A DNA stretch of 64,000 bases. Origin: Nostoc sp. 'Peltigera membranacea cyanobiont' 210A (lineage in GTDB: Bacteria > Cyanobacteriota > Cyanobacteriia > Cyanobacteriales > Nostocaceae). How positions within the stretch are numbered: position 1 is the first letter of the stretch; each line of letters begins with the position of its first letter. The notes beneath the pieces were generated by a model. The model searched no databases. It was not told the origin of the DNA and was given only the letters and a program-made list of their open reading frames with translations. Below are positions 45,480-53,259 of this stretch, piece by piece. The stretch covers positions 70,552 through 134,551 of the forward strand of contig NZ_NOLJ01000008.1 of assembly GCF_002246015.1 (NCBI RefSeq). The letters are read 5' to 3'. The position numbers and the translations under genes are program-made.

Positions 45480-46049
45480 GTGTCTAATTTTACAGCTATT
45501 TATGATGCATGTGTCTTATATCCAGCACCATTGAGAGATTTTCTTATGCGGCTTGCAGTCACTGACCTATTTAGGGCACGGTGGACGGATGCAATTCACT
45601 CAGAATGGATTAGAAACCTTTTAAAGAATCGTCCTGATCTCACGCTTGAGAAGCTTACCAGAACTAAAAATCTGATGAATAGCCATGTCCGAGATTGTCT
45701 CGTTACAGGTTATGAGGCACTGATCGCAGGTTTACAACTTCCAGATCCAGATGATCGCCATGTCCTCGCCGCAGCGATTCGTTGTAATGCAAGTATTATA
45801 GTCACTTTTGACCTTAAAGATTTTCCTGCTCAAGCTCTTTCACTATATGGTATTGAGTCCCAGCATCCAGATGACTTCATTGTGCATCTGATTGACCTTA
45901 ACCCAACAGAAATTTGCAAAGTGGTAAAGAGGCATAGAAGTAGTCTTAAGAATCCCCCTCAAACATCTGAAGAATACTTAGAATCGCTTTTAAGGCAGGG
46001 ACTACCACAATCAGTTACTGCTCTACAAGATTTTTGCTATGACATTTAA
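45480..46049 (+). CDS. PIN-domain toxin (VapC-like)
   Basis: A 189-residue PIN-domain ribonuclease. Acidic active-site residues appear in AIYDACVLYPAP, DAIHSEWIRNL, LPDPDDRHVLAAAI and VTFDLKDFPA, in the usual order. It starts with GTG. It is 254 bases after the antitoxin gene, unusually far for a toxin-antitoxin pair, with no other gene between. The family acts by cleaving RNA and is held in check by the antitoxin. Confidence 0.82.
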   Translation: MSNFTAIYDACVLYPAPLRDFLMRLAVTDLFRARWTDAIHSEWIRNLLKNRPDLTLEKLTRTKNLMNSHVRDCLVTGYEALIAGLQLPDPDDRHVLAAAIRCNASIIVTFDLKDFPAQALSLYGIESQHPDDFIVHLIDLNPTEICKVVKRHRSSLKNPPQTSEEYLESLLRQGLPQSVTALQDFCYDI

Positions 46050-46449
46050 TAGAAATCTACTGAGATTATGAGAAATAAAGTATTTTAAAATACTATTGTT
46101 ATTTTACTCTTTTAAAAGAGCGTAATTAGCCCCAGACGGCCAAAATTCGTGTGAAGCAGTGGCTAGATGAACCTCTTTTAAAATATTGCCAAAATATCTA
46201 TAAGTATTTCTCTCAAACCCTTGTAAAAACTTGATTGCAAATTTTCGGACAGGTCTATTTATCTTTCCTTTTTGAATGCTTGATCTGCCGCCCTACCGAT
46301 CGCCTTGGCAGAAGTGAAGCACGAGTTCAAAAACGCCGCCCAAAAGCTTACCCCTTAATGACAAAACCCCAGCATGAATTACGCAAGAAATTGTAAACTG
46401 TTTAACTATAAGTGTTTGAGCTTTTCTTAGTGCCATTCAGTGCGAAAAC
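46050..46449. other. 400-bp spacer with a decayed SDR 3' end
   Basis: Bases 46211-46290 resemble 47816-47894, the 3' end and downstream flank of the SDR gene (shared TTGTAAAAACT, GATTGCAAATTTTC, TATTTATC, TTTGAAT.CTTGA.CTGC). On the minus strand 46264-46310 reads KAIGRAADQAFKKER then stop, like the SDR's last helix. No intact gene is present. Confidence 0.5.
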
Positions 46450-47664
46450 TTACTTGCCTGTAACCGAATGTTGTACCAGCCAGCAATGTAAGCCCACCAT
46501 TAACAGCGCCAATGGCAGCATCAACATTGGGATGATTTCTAAACTTGTCCAACTTGCAACCCAGCCTGCTCCAGTGGGTACGATCGCTGCCCCCAAACTG
46601 GCGGCACTAGTGGCAATGCTAACAGCCGCAGGAACATGAGGGTCTGGCAATCGTTGAGGGATTAACCAAATGGTTGCAGGAAAAATGGCTGCCAACCCAA
46701 AGCCAATTAACGGTAAGCTAATCAATTGATCTGGCAGTTGCCACCAAGCAAGCAATCCAATGATTACAAGACTGAGCGACATACTGATTGTGCGGACTGC
46801 TCCAAGCCGTTGCAAGAAATAACCTAAGATGAAACGTCCCAATGTTAATCCCACCCAGTAGGCACTAACGCTGTAACCAGCAATCAGCGTGGGAGTGTGA
46901 CGAGCGACAGATTGCACAGTGTATGCCCAGTTGCCGATACAGGCTTCAGTGCCAACATAAACCAGCAAAAGTAATCCAGTTAGCAATACTATCGGAGTTT
47001 GCAGCGCTCTGCCCAGATTTTCTAACGCAGTTGTCTTTGATGGCAATACCCGTACTGTCATTGGCGTGTAGTTGAAGATGATTACGCCCAGCACGCTCAC
47101 AATGAATAGGCTGACAATCCCGGCTAATACCCCATAAACTTGTCGCCAGTTCATCCCAACTGCTAACAAAGTAGTAGCGATCGCGGGGCCTGAAAGAGCG
47201 CCAATACCATAGAAAGCATGGAGCAAACCAATCAAACTGGCACTGCGGGAATCTTGCACAATGTAGGTGTTAATGCCTGCATCAATCAACCCAATGCCCA
47301 ATCCCAACGCCGATCCAGCCGCAACCATGAGATACCAGGAAGGTGAGATGGCATAGATTGTCAGTGCCATCGTCAGCGCACCCGCAGCAATCAACAGCAT
47401 TCGCGCTAATCCCAGCCGACTACTCACCAGACTGCTGGTGAATGCTGCTAGAATGTAGCCGCTAATTTGACTGAGAAACAGCAGGGTGACGGTTGCTGGA
47501 GTCAGGTTATAGGTAGAGAGAATGGAGGGCAGAAGAACTCCTAATCCTGCTTCAGCGATGCCAATGGCAATAAAGGCATAGAAAGCGATCGCCGAACCTA
47601 TCCACTGAGGCGGTAAGGTGCGTTGATAGTCTGTCATTGGCTGGAATGCTCCTGGATCGGACAA
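46450..47664 (-). CDS. MFS transporter
   Basis: A 404-residue major facilitator with about 12 hydrophobic helices. SSRLGLARMLLIAAGALTMA matches the loop after helix 2, GLGIGLIDAGINTYIVQDSR and FGLAAIFPATIWLIPQRLPD are typical of sugar/drug-type MFS proteins (FucP-like or YfcJ-like). The substrate cannot be named. It lies on the minus strand downstream of an SDR gene, separated from it by 205 bases. Confidence 0.88.
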   Translation of the reverse strand: MSDPGAFQPMTDYQRTLPPQWIGSAIAFYAFIAIGIAEAGLGVLLPSILSTYNLTPATVTLLFLSQISGYILAAFTSSLVSSRLGLARMLLIAAGALTMALTIYAISPSWYLMVAAGSALGLGIGLIDAGINTYIVQDSRSASLIGLLHAFYGIGALSGPAIATTLLAVGMNWRQVYGVLAGIVSLFIVSVLGVIIFNYTPMTVRVLPSKTTALENLGRALQTPIVLLTGLLLLVYVGTEACIGNWAYTVQSVARHTPTLIAGYSVSAYWVGLTLGRFILGYFLQRLGAVRTISMSLSLVIIGLLAWWQLPDQLISLPLIGFGLAAIFPATIWLIPQRLPDPHVPAAVSIATSAASLGAAIVPTGAGWVASWTSLEIIPMLMLPLALLMVGLHCWLVQHSVTGK

Positions 47665-47869
47665 TTTAACTGCTGAGATTTACTCAATTAATCAAGAAAT
47701 TTATGGTTGTGCAAAGTATGAATAGTTAAAAATATTTTTATAACTACCAAATGGCATTATTAGTAATTATCTCAAAATCTCATCACCATGTTGCTAAAAA
47801 GTCTACAAGGATTTATCTCAAATCCTTGTAAAAACTAGATTGCAAATTTTCCGAAAAGTTTATTTATCC

Positions 47870-48874
47870 TTAATCTTTGAATACTTGAGCTGCTAGGAAC
47901 GCTAATGTTGCTGTACCAGCGATCGCACCCCACTGAAGAAGCGGATTTTTATCTAGCCAGTCGGAAATGCTAGGTATAACTAAGTTACTAAAATCACCCT
48001 TAACTCTGTCGTCTTCAGGAACAGATTGGTAAAAATTATTTGGTGCATCTTCAGACTTCGCCTCAGAAGAACGTAGTAAATCGAAGCCGACGAGCAGTAA
48101 CAGTGAATCTACTAATGATGGTGAGATGCGCTGTACCACATCTAATATTTTAGCTACATCCCCAACCAAGAAGTCACGAGTTGGATGTTCGGCTACGTAG
48201 AGGATAGCATCAGCTACAAGTTTGGGGTCGTAGTAAGGTGGTATCCCGGAAGGCTTTACGCCTAATTTCGTCAGACCATTATTCCAAAAGGGGGTATTAA
48301 TCACCGCTGGTTTCACACTCGTGACGCTGATCGGCCATTTTTCATGTTGCAACTCAAGGCGCATGGCTTCGATAAAGCCCTCAACCCCGTGCTTGGCTGC
48401 CGAGTAAGCACTTTGGTAGGGGAGCGATCGCCTACCTTCCATTGAAGAGACATGGATCAGTGCCCCCCGTCCCTCACGCTTCAGATGGGGTAGGGCTGCC
48501 ATTGCACCATACACTTGTCCCATGAGATCGACATCAATGACATGCTTAAACTCTTCTGGTGTTGTGTTGTCGAAAGTGGCAAAGATGCCGATAGCAGAGA
48601 CATGTACCCATGTATCGAGTCGCCCGTACACTTCCACAGTTTTATCTGCGATCGCTTTAACTTGCTCAAATACTTCCACATCAGCTACGTAAAAAGTTGC
48701 CTCACCGCCAAAGCCGCGAATCTCCTCCACTAAAGACTTTAGCTTCGATTCACTCCGAGCCGAGACTACGACTTTTGCGCCGCGTCTAGCAAACTCAAGA
48801 GCTGTGACACGTCCGATACCGCTGGAAGCTCCAACGACAGAAACGACTTGCTGATTGATTGGCTTTAATTGCAT
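47870..48874 (-). CDS. short-chain dehydrogenase/reductase with C-terminal membrane anchor
   Basis: A 334-residue classical SDR. The NAD(P) site is VVGASSGIGRVTAL, the catalytic serine is in LIHVSSMEGR and Y-x-x-x-K is YSAAKHG. A C-terminal extension ends in a hydrophobic helix (WGAIAGTATLAFLAAQVF) that could anchor it in a membrane. This extended type is common in cyanobacteria and near stress genes, but no substrate is known. A trace of a second copy of its 3' end lies at 46211-46290. Confidence 0.87.
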   Translation of the reverse strand: MQLKPINQQVVSVVGASSGIGRVTALEFARRGAKVVVSARSESKLKSLVEEIRGFGGEATFYVADVEVFEQVKAIADKTVEVYGRLDTWVHVSAIGIFATFDNTTPEEFKHVIDVDLMGQVYGAMAALPHLKREGRGALIHVSSMEGRRSLPYQSAYSAAKHGVEGFIEAMRLELQHEKWPISVTSVKPAVINTPFWNNGLTKLGVKPSGIPPYYDPKLVADAILYVAEHPTRDFLVGDVAKILDVVQRISPSLVDSLLLLVGFDLLRSSEAKSEDAPNNFYQSVPEDDRVKGDFSNLVIPSISDWLDKNPLLQWGAIAGTATLAFLAAQVFKD

Positions 48875-49188
48875 AAGTGTTACTTTTTAAAATAAATTAG
48901 GGATTGGGAATTGGCTTCGACGGCGTTAGAGACTTAGCTTCAGTAGATAATTCAGTCCTTTTGTTAGTATTAGTTGTTATTAAAAATATTTCTTAATAAC
49001 TCTCCTAATACATATATATATGTTAATTATTATTACGGTTGCATTTCTCTGTCTATTGGGGAATCTGAAAGCGCCACAGGAAGTAGATGTAAGCATTTTC
49101 TAGACTTTTAAGACTTTCGACTAATAAACATCAGGAACTTAGTCAACAAATCTCACAAAATCTCATCTGTCGCCTTTTACTTACTTTC

Positions 49189-49406
49189 AGAGGATGTTTG
49201 AAAAGTCTGTAGTAGTGTATCAAATATTTGTTTACCCCACCCTAACCCTCCCCGTATGTATTGGGGAGGGAACTGGATTTTCCGGTTTCCCCCCTTGGAA
49301 AGGGGGGAATAAGGGGGGTAATTCGACTTGTGTGTACGCCGTAGCCTTTACAAGAGGGGTGAAAATGTCATTCAAACCACAGCCAAACACTTTTCAAACA
49401 ACCTCT
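49189..49406. mobile_element. 218-bp MITE-like element with 18-bp inverted ends
   Basis: AGAGGATGTTTGAAAAGT (49189-49206) and ACTTTTCAAACAACCTCT (49389-49406) are inverted repeats with one mismatch. The interior contains a reverse-complement copy of the 37721 C/G-rich repeat. A 7-base flank TTTCAGA/TCTCAGA may be a decayed target duplication. Confidence 0.65.
49234..49326 (-). repeat. C/G-rich palindromic repeat, minus-orientation copy
   Basis: Shares AACCCTCCCCGTATGTATTG and CCCCCCTTGGAAAGGGGGG with the copy at 37721-37809, in opposite orientation. Confidence 0.75.
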
Positions 49407-49611
49407 CAGACTCAACTTTCAAATGACACAATCTCCTAATGCTATTTACTTTTTTTACAAATAGCTTTTTAGTCTGATTCACTCCTCAAGACAGATGCGA
49501 AAGCAGATTTAATTTAACCTCCCGCTTCCTTGAGTTTCTAGGGCGATGGGTTGCACCCAAATCAATGCTACAGTGTGTGGCAATGCTGCAACTTTATCTG
49601 ATTAAATCTGT

Positions 49612-50883
49612 TTAAGGGAGCCATTGTAATCCCTTATTCTGTAATTTCTGCTCGATATGCTGCATTTCCTGGATAGTTTCTCCACTCACGATCGCATAAA
49701 TTTCGGTGTAAATTTTTCCGTATTTGACCCTCTCTAAAGCCGACAGAACGATTAAGTCTTTGCGATCTAGTTCTGGTTTTAAGGTGACTAAAATTGAATC
49801 TAATGTTCCTTCCATGCGGTAGCTACTAGAATATTGAGCAACTTCCTTTCCCAGTCCCAGTAGGGTGTGACGCTGCAAGCACAACGGAGTCGATCCATTA
49901 ACTCGGAAATTGGCATCGATCGCATAAAATTGTCCGTCCCGATCTTCCAGCACATCGAACCCAATCACGCCGAAATAACCCTGTTTGTGAGCATACTGAC
50001 CAATGGCGGCAATCATCTCAAAGAACTTGCTCATGTCAGTGTTGCGGTAGTCAATCAGTCCCCCTAAATAGTTACCTTCTGGAGTGACGAGTTGGCTGGT
50101 AGTGCCGATGAGGGTTATCTCTCCAGTTTTGTTGACATAGAACTGTACGCAGTAATTCTGTACCTCATTTTTGACGAACTCCGAGACAATAATCCTATCG
50201 AGCAACTTAATATCTAGGTATTTCTTAATTTCTTCGAGACAGTAGTTCAGATCGCTGAGGCTTTTGATGATATAAGTGCCTTCCCCTGAGAGTCCGTGGG
50301 ACGTTTTAATTAAGTAGGGAAATTGTGGTAAATGAATGTCTTCTAGACTATAAGTGTGTAAATCGTAACTCTCGTATTTTGGACATTGTACCCCCAGTTC
50401 AGCTAGGGTTACTTTGCTGAGTAAACGGTAATGAGTGTCTGAATCAACAGCGTGTTTTTCTTTTTTGAGGCGATCGAAGGGAAATAGAGTGATGAGTTTG
50501 TCAAAGCGTTCGCTGTGGCTGAGATCGTCCAGATAAGTTAAGCGATCCATCATCAACCTATTGGAGTAGCTGAAGCCAAAATGCTCTTGCCAGTATGCAA
50601 GCAGCGACTTTGGCGGCGGATTAATCATAATTCCTGGAATGCGATCGCCTAACACAGCTAAAATTTTCCAAGGTTCCTTTTGGCAAATCTTGTCAAAGGA
50701 GGTTTTGGTGGCTTCACTACTGCCATCTTGAATAAAATATTTTTCCAGGTTGGGATAAGCAGCCCAACTGGCAGTTGCAGGGTAATTTAGAATAAACCCA
50801 TAAGATCCATCTGTGATGTCTTGAGCAAATAGATCGGAAAGAGAACTCCCTTGAAAGTATTGAAAGTTATATTTTGAGTTCAT
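49612..50883 (-). CDS. ATP-grasp family ligase of unknown substrate
   Basis: A 423-residue ATP-grasp protein. The ATP-grasp core is seen as YLIKTSHGLSGEGTYII (the lysine and glycine-rich loop), then acidic metal ligands in GVIGFDVLEDRDGQFYAID and ANFRVNGSTP. The N-terminal 150 residues (YGFILNYPATASW, VLGDRIPGIMINPPPKSLL) look like a pre-ATP-grasp domain. Such enzymes join a carboxylate to an amine. Its first four bases overlap the small gene upstream (ATGA), so both are coupled. It lies downstream of the chaplin/rodlin genes on the same strand but 400 bases away, so a link is only possible. Confidence 0.75.
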   Translation of the reverse strand: MNSKYNFQYFQGSSLSDLFAQDITDGSYGFILNYPATASWAAYPNLEKYFIQDGSSEATKTSFDKICQKEPWKILAVLGDRIPGIMINPPPKSLLAYWQEHFGFSYSNRLMMDRLTYLDDLSHSERFDKLITLFPFDRLKKEKHAVDSDTHYRLLSKVTLAELGVQCPKYESYDLHTYSLEDIHLPQFPYLIKTSHGLSGEGTYIIKSLSDLNYCLEEIKKYLDIKLLDRIIVSEFVKNEVQNYCVQFYVNKTGEITLIGTTSQLVTPEGNYLGGLIDYRNTDMSKFFEMIAAIGQYAHKQGYFGVIGFDVLEDRDGQFYAIDANFRVNGSTPLCLQRHTLLGLGKEVAQYSSSYRMEGTLDSILVTLKPELDRKDLIVLSALERVKYGKIYTEIYAIVSGETIQEMQHIEQKLQNKGLQWLP

Positions 50884-51119
50884 TTAGCCCTCCGATAAAC
50901 CGCATACTCAAACAATTGGACAGATACATCTTCTGTCTGCACTCCTGCCAGCAGCACCCTGTCTTGCTCAGAGACAATTTCTTTAGTAAGTGCAGCTAAG
51001 GCTTGGGCAAGTTTCGGCGAAATGAATCTATCTTTTGGTTGATTTTGCTTGTAAAGCAGTTGTAATTGTTTGATTTGACTAGATTTTATACCCTGAAGAT
51101 TGCCATATTTTTCTTGCAT
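50880..51119 (-). CDS. small protein like the N-terminal segment of GTPase HflX
   Basis: A 79-residue protein. YGNLQGIKSSQIKQLQLLYK followed by DRFISPKLAQALAALTKEI closely resembles the start of cyanobacterial HflX (GNLQGLKPSQLKQL...), as I remember it. The GTPase domain is absent; instead the chain ends after QLFEYAVYRRAK. It is coupled to the ATP-grasp gene by an ATGA overlap. It may be a stand-alone partner of that enzyme or an hflX fragment put to new use. Confidence 0.6.
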   Translation of the reverse strand: MQEKYGNLQGIKSSQIKQLQLLYKQNQPKDRFISPKLAQALAALTKEIVSEQDRVLLAGVQTEDVSVQLFEYAVYRRAK

Positions 51120-51225
51120 AAAGCTAATATTTTGATAATTTACTTATTATTTATATAGCTTAATATTTTACTCTTTTAAATTTTAATTAACTCTATCAAA
51201 CGAAATAATTAAATTAGTTTATTTA

Positions 51226-51380
51226 CTGACTTTTCACGGGAAGTCCTCAAGCCCCGAAAAAGTGTGACTTTTTCCACAAGCTAATTCTCAATAGCTTAGA
51301 GTTAATGAAAATAGCTCACGGCAAAATCAGGGATTGGGAAAATTTCAAAATGACCTTTTCTACATACCGTGAAAAGTCAG
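51226..51380. mobile_element. 155-bp MITE-like element with 14-bp inverted ends
   Basis: CTGACTTTTCACGG (51226-51239) and CCGTGAAAAGTCAG (51367-51380) are perfect inverted repeats. The interior is gene-free. It separates the MauE-thioredoxin gene from the ATP-grasp pair. Confidence 0.7.
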
Positions 51381-51516
51381 ATTGTAGGTTATGACTCACC
51401 GCTAAATGAGATGATTTTGGATTTGAGATTTTGCGCCAAGTCTGTAGCAAAATCCTGAAGGGTGCGCCGATTTCCAGCGATCGCGCGGCGTTAGCAAAGA
51501 TGCACCAGATTCAGAA

Positions 51517-52452
51517 TTAGGTGCTAGGAACAGATAAGCTTGGCTTAACGCGTTTCACGAAGGTTAGCGGCATTACTCCCAACCATTTCTCTCGAATTAT
51601 ACCTTCCTCTAACAATACAGCAGTTGGAAAAGCATTGGTTAAGCGTGCCACGACAGTAGGACTCATTGCCACTACCGGAAAGTTGATATTATTAGATTGA
51701 ACAAATTCTTCAACTTGTTCTGATGTTTGGGGAACTCCCGCTACTACATCAGGTAAATCAGTTCTTTGGTGAACCACTTTCAGCACTTTAAGCCAGTTTT
51801 TGCACGTTGGACAACCAGGCATTAAAAATACAACCAGTTTTTCTCCTGTTGTTAAGCTTTCGGAATATTCTTTTAGCCATTGGGGTTGCCAAGGACGATT
51901 AATTTTAAGCGGATCTAAGTCTAGTATAGGTTTTTTCTTCTTCCATAAATACACGTATGAAACAGCAGTTAATAGACAACTTGTTGTTAAAGAAATCAAT
52001 AATGCTGTCACTTGTTGTGAAACAGTTAAAATATCGGCAACCGGATAAAACCAAGCCAACCCCATCAAAGTAATGTAGAGAGCATTGAGGAGTAAGCTTT
52101 GTTTGGGACTGATATCAATTAGACCGTTATAACAACCACAATCATCTGTGCGTTTGGTCGAAGTACTCCAGTAAGTTAAACTTGATAGGAGCAATAGTAA
52201 AACAATTGTACCGATAAATAGCCACTGGGGAAACAGCCGCAAAATCAGGGATATTCCCAGGACGCACTCTATAATTGTAAAAGCGATCGCTGCACCTATA
52301 TTCACTTTTTGCGGAAATAACTGCAATTGACTGATGTGGATAAGAAACCTTGTTGGTGCAAGTGCTTTGACAACACCAGTCACGAGAAATACACTGCCAA
52401 CCACCAAAGAACTTATCAGAGAAATTGAATACATAATGCTTGCGATCGCCAT
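51517..52452 (-). CDS. MauE/DoxX-like membrane protein with C-terminal thioredoxin-like domain
   Basis: A 311-residue protein. About five hydrophobic helices in residues 1-170 match the MauE/DoxX four-helix fold, including SLISSLVVGSVFLVTGVVKA and a cysteine pair in DDCGCYNG (C105, C107). The C-terminal part from about 190 has a thioredoxin-type strand and active site, LVVFLMPGCPTCKNWLKVLK, with CPTC at 214-217. MauE is needed in methylotrophs for disulfide-rich methylamine dehydrogenase, so this domain pair suggests thiol-disulfide transfer at the membrane. It directly follows two secreted-type peptides each having two cysteines, which are its likely substrates (inference). Confidence 0.8.
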   Translation of the reverse strand: MAIASIMYSISLISSLVVGSVFLVTGVVKALAPTRFLIHISQLQLFPQKVNIGAAIAFTIIECVLGISLILRLFPQWLFIGTIVLLLLLSSLTYWSTSTKRTDDCGCYNGLIDISPKQSLLLNALYITLMGLAWFYPVADILTVSQQVTALLISLTTSCLLTAVSYVYLWKKKKPILDLDPLKINRPWQPQWLKEYSESLTTGEKLVVFLMPGCPTCKNWLKVLKVVHQRTDLPDVVAGVPQTSEQVEEFVQSNNINFPVVAMSPTVVARLTNAFPTAVLLEEGIIREKWLGVMPLTFVKRVKPSLSVPST

Positions 52453-52472
52453 TTAATCGTAATAGTCAATAG
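52436..52472. repeat. 37-bp direct repeat, copy 1 (start of the MauE gene)
   Basis: Identical to 52927-52963 over 37 bases. On the minus strand it covers the spacer CTATTGACTATTACGATTAA, then the first codons of the MauE gene. The rodlin-like gene lies exactly between the two copies. Confidence 0.9.
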
Positions 52473-52492
52473 CTATATATCCCATCTAAGTT

Positions 52493-52846
52493 TCAGCTAC
52501 CGACAGAACCATTTCCAGACAAAACTGGTATATTATCTAGTATGTATGACAGGGGTTCATCTCCTTTTGCTTGTGTTGAATTCTCTAAACATTGTTGATT
52601 TTGTGGCGAACTTAAAACAGGAATATCTTGAACTCCTACATTTACTAAAGCAAGTACAGATTGAACATTAGCTTTAGCAGGTAAACCTACACATGGTTTG
52701 GCAATTAAGTCTAACGTAAAACCTCCTACTACTGCCATTAATTCTGCATCACTCAATTCTTCAAACAAGCTAGTTTCTAAGTCAGCAATTTTGTTTTTTG
52801 TCATAAGTTTTTTGTTCATTAATTGAAGTTGCATTGATTTGAGCAT
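52493..52846 (-). CDS. rodlin-like peptide with double-glycine leader
   Basis: A 117-residue precursor. Residues 1-42 are a leader ending in the double-glycine cleavage motif ELSDAELMAVVGG, of the type cut by C39-peptidase ABC exporters. The predicted 75-residue product (43-117) reads IAKPCVGLPAKANVQ, then SSPQNQQCLENSTQAKGDE and PLSYILDNIPVLSGNGS. As I remember them, these are the conserved parts of Streptomyces rodlins RdlA/RdlB, including the two cysteines (C52, C86). Rodlins organise chaplin fibrils into rodlets. The true start is uncertain: ATGs at 52846, 52834, 52819 and 52804 all precede the leader core, and none has a good ribosome-binding site. Its leader is nearly the same as that of the chaplin peptide upstream. 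Confidence 0.82.
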   Translation of the reverse strand: MLKSMQLQLMNKKLMTKNKIADLETSLFEELSDAELMAVVGGFTLDLIAKPCVGLPAKANVQSVLALVNVGVQDIPVLSSPQNQQCLENSTQAKGDEPLSYILDNIPVLSGNGSVGS

Positions 52847-52926
52847 GTTGTAACGCTTAATTTGCTTCAGATCAAATGTATTAGTTTTTAAACAAAATCC
52901 CTTAACCTTTCAAAAATTTATCCAAC

Positions 52927-52963
52927 ATGCTTGCGATCGCCATTTAATCGTAATAGTCAATAG
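52927..52963. repeat. 37-bp direct repeat, copy 2 (after the chaplin gene)
   Basis: A perfect copy of 52436-52472, placed 11 bases after the chaplin stop. On the minus strand it contains ATGGCGATCGCAAGCAT, the beginning of the MauE gene, but the frame does not continue. Confidence 0.9.
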
Positions 52964-52974
52964 AGCGCAAATTG

Positions 52975-53259
52975 TTAAGCATTTACACAAGTATTCCCGA
53001 AAGCTGGGTTAAGTAGACCAATCACATTGATACTATTACCACAAACGTTAACGGGTACATGAACAGGTACTTGAATAACATTCCCCGAAAGAACTCCAGG
53101 ACTACCAACAGCAGCACCAGCATTAACATCAATTCCGCCAATTACAGTCAATAAATCAGCATCATCTAGTTCTTCAAACAATTCTAGGTCTTCAAACGAT
53201 TCCCTATCTTCTTGAGTGACTGTAGGTGCTTGTTTCTTTGTTGAAAATATTTTTAACAT
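52975..53259 (-). CDS. chaplin-domain peptide with double-glycine leader
   Basis: A 94-residue precursor. Residues 1-42 end in ELDDADLLTVIGG, a double-glycine leader almost the same as that of the rodlin-like peptide. The 52-residue product has the full chaplin domain: SGNVIQVPVHVPVNVCGNS, then INVIGLLNPAFGNTCVN, with cysteines 73 and 91 at chaplin spacing (17 residues between). Chaplins are amyloid-forming hydrophobic surface proteins known from Streptomyces and related actinomycetes, where a Sec signal peptide exports them. The ATG at 53259 is preferred; a TTG at 53289 gives 104 residues. No signal peptide is present. Base composition is like the neighbouring genes, so any transfer is old. 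Confidence 0.9.
   Translation of the reverse strand: MLKIFSTKKQAPTVTQEDRESFEDLELFEELDDADLLTVIGGIDVNAGAAVGSPGVLSGNVIQVPVHVPVNVCGNSINVIGLLNPAFGNTCVNA

Larger units (their letters stand above)
48875..49611. other. 737-bp gene-free spacer with a repeat element
   Basis: Holds the SDR promoter at its left end and the element described at 49189-49406. The rest is AT-rich, without a recognisable gene. Confidence 0.5.

Noticed and set aside
49194..49439. An 81-codon open frame in the spacer before the ATP-grasp gene.
   Set aside because: Its sequence comes from the palindromic C/G-rich repeat and the MITE-like end.
49612..50883. ATP-grasp gene as part of a mycosporine or microviridin cluster.
   Set aside because: No mysA/mysB-like genes and no microviridin-type precursor or second ATP-grasp ligase nearby; motifs support only the ATP-grasp fold.
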